From Chengkuizengella marina (GTDB taxonomy: Bacteria > Bacillota > Bacilli > Paenibacillales > KCTC-33759): a stretch of 64,000 bases of DNA. A program made the translations under genes and the position numbers. Within the stretch, counting starts at the first letter, position 1; each line of letters begins with the position of its first letter. The notes beneath the pieces were generated by a model. It worked only from the letters and a program-made list of their open reading frames with translations. It made no database searches and had not been told where the DNA came from. This document shows positions 63,672 through 64,000 of this stretch, one piece after another. The stretch is from the NCBI RefSeq assembly GCF_009910845.1, contig NZ_SIJB01000022.1:1-64000 (forward strand). The letters run 5' to 3'.

Positions 63672-64000
63672 AATATAACGCACCTCTCAAGACTTTTTGG
63701 TTTAACTATTTATATAGTACCATTAAAATTAAGGTAATATAAATATTTTATTGTCTATCAGAATTGACTAGATAAAACAAGTATTTTATAGGAAGGAGAA
63801 ACACTTTTAATTCTAATCATCTTTATATATCCTGGAGAATACTTAGATAATCATACATACTAGTGGCCTCCAAATAAATAATTACTTCCCTCAATCTTAT
63901 CAAAGATATCTAGTTCAATGGGATTTGATTTTACATAAAAAGAATCTGGTTTCATTCATAAATAAAGACGCATCCCTTATTATAGAAATGCGCCAGATCG
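63672..64000. other. Right-edge stretch without a supported gene
   Basis: AT-rich. A 31-codon minus-strand frame at 63860-63955 (start MKPDSFYVKSNPIELDIFDK) lacks a ribosome binding site. At the very end CGCAT..ATGCG arms (63970-63993) look like the end of a neighbouring transcript beyond the window. Confidence 0.35.

Noticed and set aside
63860-63955. 31-aa frame with a GG-rich end, possible RiPP precursor
   Set aside because: No ribosome binding site and no modifying enzyme nearby.

Overview
The window comes from an AT-rich, endospore-forming Firmicute, most likely a Bacillales member close to the Paenibacillaceae. This rests on strong AGGAGG-type ribosome binding sites, frequent TTG/GTG starts (and ATT for infC), a leucine T-box, Zur-, PerR- and CcpA-type operators matching Bacillus consensus sites, a spore-coat transglutaminase and YjcZ-type small sporulation proteins. 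The species cannot be named from sequence alone.

Positions 1 to about 12.7 kb are one arm of a prophage, read mostly on the minus strand and cut by the left edge. In transcription order there is a cI/cro-like switch with a compact operator region (9.2-9.4 kb), a replication block (DnaD-like initiator with an internal iteron pair, DnaC-like loader), a string of small early genes, a late-control pair (ArpU-type regulator and a short tyrosine recombinase), a beta-class DNA methyltransferase and the start of the small terminase gene. Two accessory units stand out. At 10.6-12.1 kb an HTH+TPR receptor of RRNPP type is followed at once by a Phr-like propeptide ending in SGDTGW. At 1.1-2.5 kb an isolated cassette flanked by terminators carries a TIR-domain protein and a second, 35-residue propeptide, also ending in SGDTGW, preceded by three TTGGCAG repeats spaced exactly 11 bp apart. 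I read this as one peptide language shared by a lysogeny-side receptor and a TIR defence-type cassette. This is the best candidate for an undescribed system. A type I holin-like toxin gene follows at 12.6 kb.

From 12.7 to 17.4 kb the DNA is sparse, with small spore proteins, a low-molecular-weight tyrosine phosphatase, a transglutaminase and decayed sequence. From 17.6 to 22.3 kb a minus-strand operon fni-znuC-znuB-ABC exporter lies behind a near-perfect Zur box. From 22.5 to 28.4 kb come a hydrolase, a FAH-family enzyme, a chemotaxis transducer, a DUF817 membrane protein and an MFS drug exporter. From 28.6 to 36.9 kb a CitS/CitT-type two-component system sits beside a TctCBA tricarboxylate transporter with a perfect cre site. 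Between them is an unusual pair: a tryptophan-dioxygenase-like haem protein and a SAM methyltransferase. A KefB-type antiporter, a thioredoxin-like protein and AhpC with a PerR-like box follow.

From 40.5 to 47.1 kb lies the branched-chain operon ilvB-ilvN-ilvC-leuA-leuB, led by a leucine T-box and with hairpins in several gene junctions. leuC, leuD and ilvD are not present here. Then come infC-rpmI-rplT with a leader, a PAP2 phosphatase, a diacylglycerol glycosyltransferase-like protein, trmB, a TetR/SDR pair and a five-gene xanthine-dehydrogenase-type molybdoenzyme operon (53.7-59.0 kb). The right end holds ytqA/ytqB homologues, an IS remnant, an orphan F-type ATP synthase c-subunit-like gene with a CCC motif, a TetR regulator and a frameshifted lipoprotein gene.
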